Of a DNA stretch of 7,073 bases, positions 6,120-7,073 are shown one piece after another. The position numbers and the translations under genes were made by a program. Source of the stretch: Thermoleophilia bacterium. GTDB lineage: Bacteria > Actinomycetota > Thermoleophilia > Gaiellales > SKUG01. The DNA lies in contig JAGQUL010000208.1 in assembly GCA_020438525.1 (NCBI GenBank), forward strand, positions 1-7,073, in the 5' to 3' direction. How positions within the stretch are numbered: the stretch's first letter is position 1; each line of letters opens with the position of its first letter. The notes beneath the pieces were generated by a model, which had not been told where the DNA came from, did not search any database, and saw only the letters and a list, made by a program, of their open reading frames with translations.

Positions 6120-7073
6120 TCAGCTACCGCGCAGCGCCTGCCGGTACGCGTCGAGCGTGAGCTCGTTCACGTGGTCCCAGCCGAATCGTTCACGGGCACG
6201 ACGACGACCGCCCTCGCCATACCGGGCCCGCAGCTGTGGATCGTCGCGCAGGCGAATGATCGCGTCGCGCAGGCCCTCGACGTCGCCCGGCTGCACCACG
6301 ATGCCGGATACGTCGTCCTCGATCACCCATCCGAGCCCGCCCGCGGTGGTGGCGATCACCGGCACGCCATGGCTCATCGCCTCCATCGCCACCACGCCGA
6401 ATCCCTCGCCGAAGCTCGGCAGCACGAGCATCGATGCCTTGGCATACAGCTCGTGCAGCTCGTCGTGGGGCACGAACCCCATCGCCTGCGGGAACAGGTG
6501 GCGCAGCGGTCCGTCGCCGGCGATCTGCAGCTCGACGCCGTCGACCTGCTCCATCGCCTCGGCCAGGATGTGTACGCCCTTCTCGGGCGCGAGCCGGCCG
6601 GCGAACAGCGCGATCGGCGTGCCCGTGGGCTCGGTGCGCGGCTCGGGCACGTGCACGCCGTGCGGGATCACCACGGCGTTCGCCCCGGCGTTGGCGGCGG
6701 CATCGGCGAGCGGCTTGCTGACCCCGATCACGATCCGCGCGCGGGTCACGAGCCAGCGGAAGATCCGCGGGTGTCGCTTCGCGAGCTCGAGGTCCTCGAA
6801 CCGTCCCGCGCTCGGCGAGCCGTGCAGCGTGAGCGCGAACGGCACGCGCGCCGCCCACGCGACCGGTGCGACGAGCAGCCAGTGCACGTGCACCACGTCG
6901 GCGTGCCGTGCCGCGCGCCGCAGGTTGCGCCACATGCTGAAGAGCATGAGCGGCACCTTCCACGGGCGCCGCTTCGCGTTCGCCACGATCCCGGCGCCAT
7001 AGGCGAGGCCGTGGTCGTCGTAGCCCTTCCCGGGCGCCAGCACCTCGACCGTGCACCCTGCGCGCTCGAGCTC
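6120..7073 (-). CDS. GT4 family glycosyltransferase, 5'-truncated by the window edge
   Basis: GT-B fold enzyme that adds a sugar from a nucleotide-sugar donor. The frame is open to the right edge and reads ELERAGCTVEVLAPG before the GTG at 7043. That is the helix-turn-strand following the acceptor loop in GT4 proteins, so about the first 25-30 residues lie outside the window. Counting from the GTG at 7043: VVHVHWLL (50-57) and LTLHGSP (71-77) are the conserved His regions of the N-terminal domain; VIPHGV (125-130) is the interdomain strand; LFAGRLAPEKG (146-156) gives the phosphate-binding Arg150 and Lys155; EGFGVVAME (213-221) is the E-x7-E donor site; and TTAGGLGWVIEDDVSGIVVQPGD (232-254) is the usual distal block. 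This is a textbook GT4 sequence, closer to the consensus than the 2222-3649 enzyme. It lies upstream of the hydrolase on the same strand, with a 137-base gap. Sugar specificity unknown. Confidence 0.94.
   Translation of the reverse strand, partial: ELERAGCTVEVLAPGKGYDDHGLAYGAGIVANAKRRPWKVPLMLFSMWRNLRRAARHADVVHVHWLLVAPVAWAARVPFALTLHGSPSAGRFEDLELAKRHPRIFRWLVTRARIVIGVSKPLADAAANAGANAVVIPHGVHVPEPRTEPTGTPIALFAGRLAPEKGVHILAEAMEQVDGVELQIAGDGPLRHLFPQAMGFVPHDELHELYAKASMLVLPSFGEGFGVVAMEAMSHGVPVIATTAGGLGWVIEDDVSGIVVQPGDVEGLRDAIIRLRDDPQLRARYGEGGRRRARERFGWDHVNELTLDAYRQALRGS

Noticed and set aside
5596..7002. Long plus-strand open frame (468 codons) opposite the hydrolase 5' end and right-hand glycosyltransferase
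   Set aside because: Ser/Arg/Pro-rich antisense translation; the minus strand carries textbook GT4 motifs over the same bases.

Overview
The window is a high-GC stretch (for example 47 of 60 bases are G/C at 961-1020) from a surface or exopolysaccharide biosynthesis cluster. The strong GC bias, GTG starts and Arg/Ala-rich proteins point to a high-GC bacterium. The gene mix (actinobacterial-style GT4 enzymes, a short sugar-phosphate transferase, a secreted TIM-barrel glycosidase) fits an actinobacterium, perhaps Thermoleophilia; that placement is inference, and there is no rRNA or marker gene to test it.

Layout from left to right: (a) 3-1133, plus strand, a GT4 glycosyltransferase whose N-terminus lies off the left edge. 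(b) 1130-2024, minus strand, a distinctly less GC-rich segment (29 of 60 G/C at 1141-1200) encoding a trypsin-like serine peptidase with a GDSGS motif. Its probable N-terminal part (about 1782-2024) sits in another frame, so the gene looks frameshifted. Its stop codon overlaps that of the GT4 gene tail to tail. (c) 2222-3649, minus strand, a second GT4-type glycosyltransferase. (d) 3642-4406, minus strand, the polyprenyl-phosphate sugar-1-phosphate transferase that would start repeat-unit assembly; its stop overlaps the next gene's GTG start by 8 bases. (e) 4504-5982, minus strand, a secreted clan-A glycoside hydrolase with a signal peptide. (f) 6120-7073, minus strand, a third GT4 enzyme whose N-terminus lies off the right edge.

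Working model: the transferase in (d) loads the first sugar phosphate onto undecaprenyl phosphate at the inner face of the membrane. The GT4 enzymes (a, c, f) extend the lipid-linked repeat. The secreted hydrolase (e) acts outside the cell on the finished polymer, as PslG does in the Psl cluster. No flippase, polymerase or export gene is visible here, so those would have to lie outside. The peptidase (b) has no obvious role in the pathway, and its composition and broken frame suggest a passenger gene. No tRNA, rRNA, CRISPR array, insertion sequence or origin was seen.
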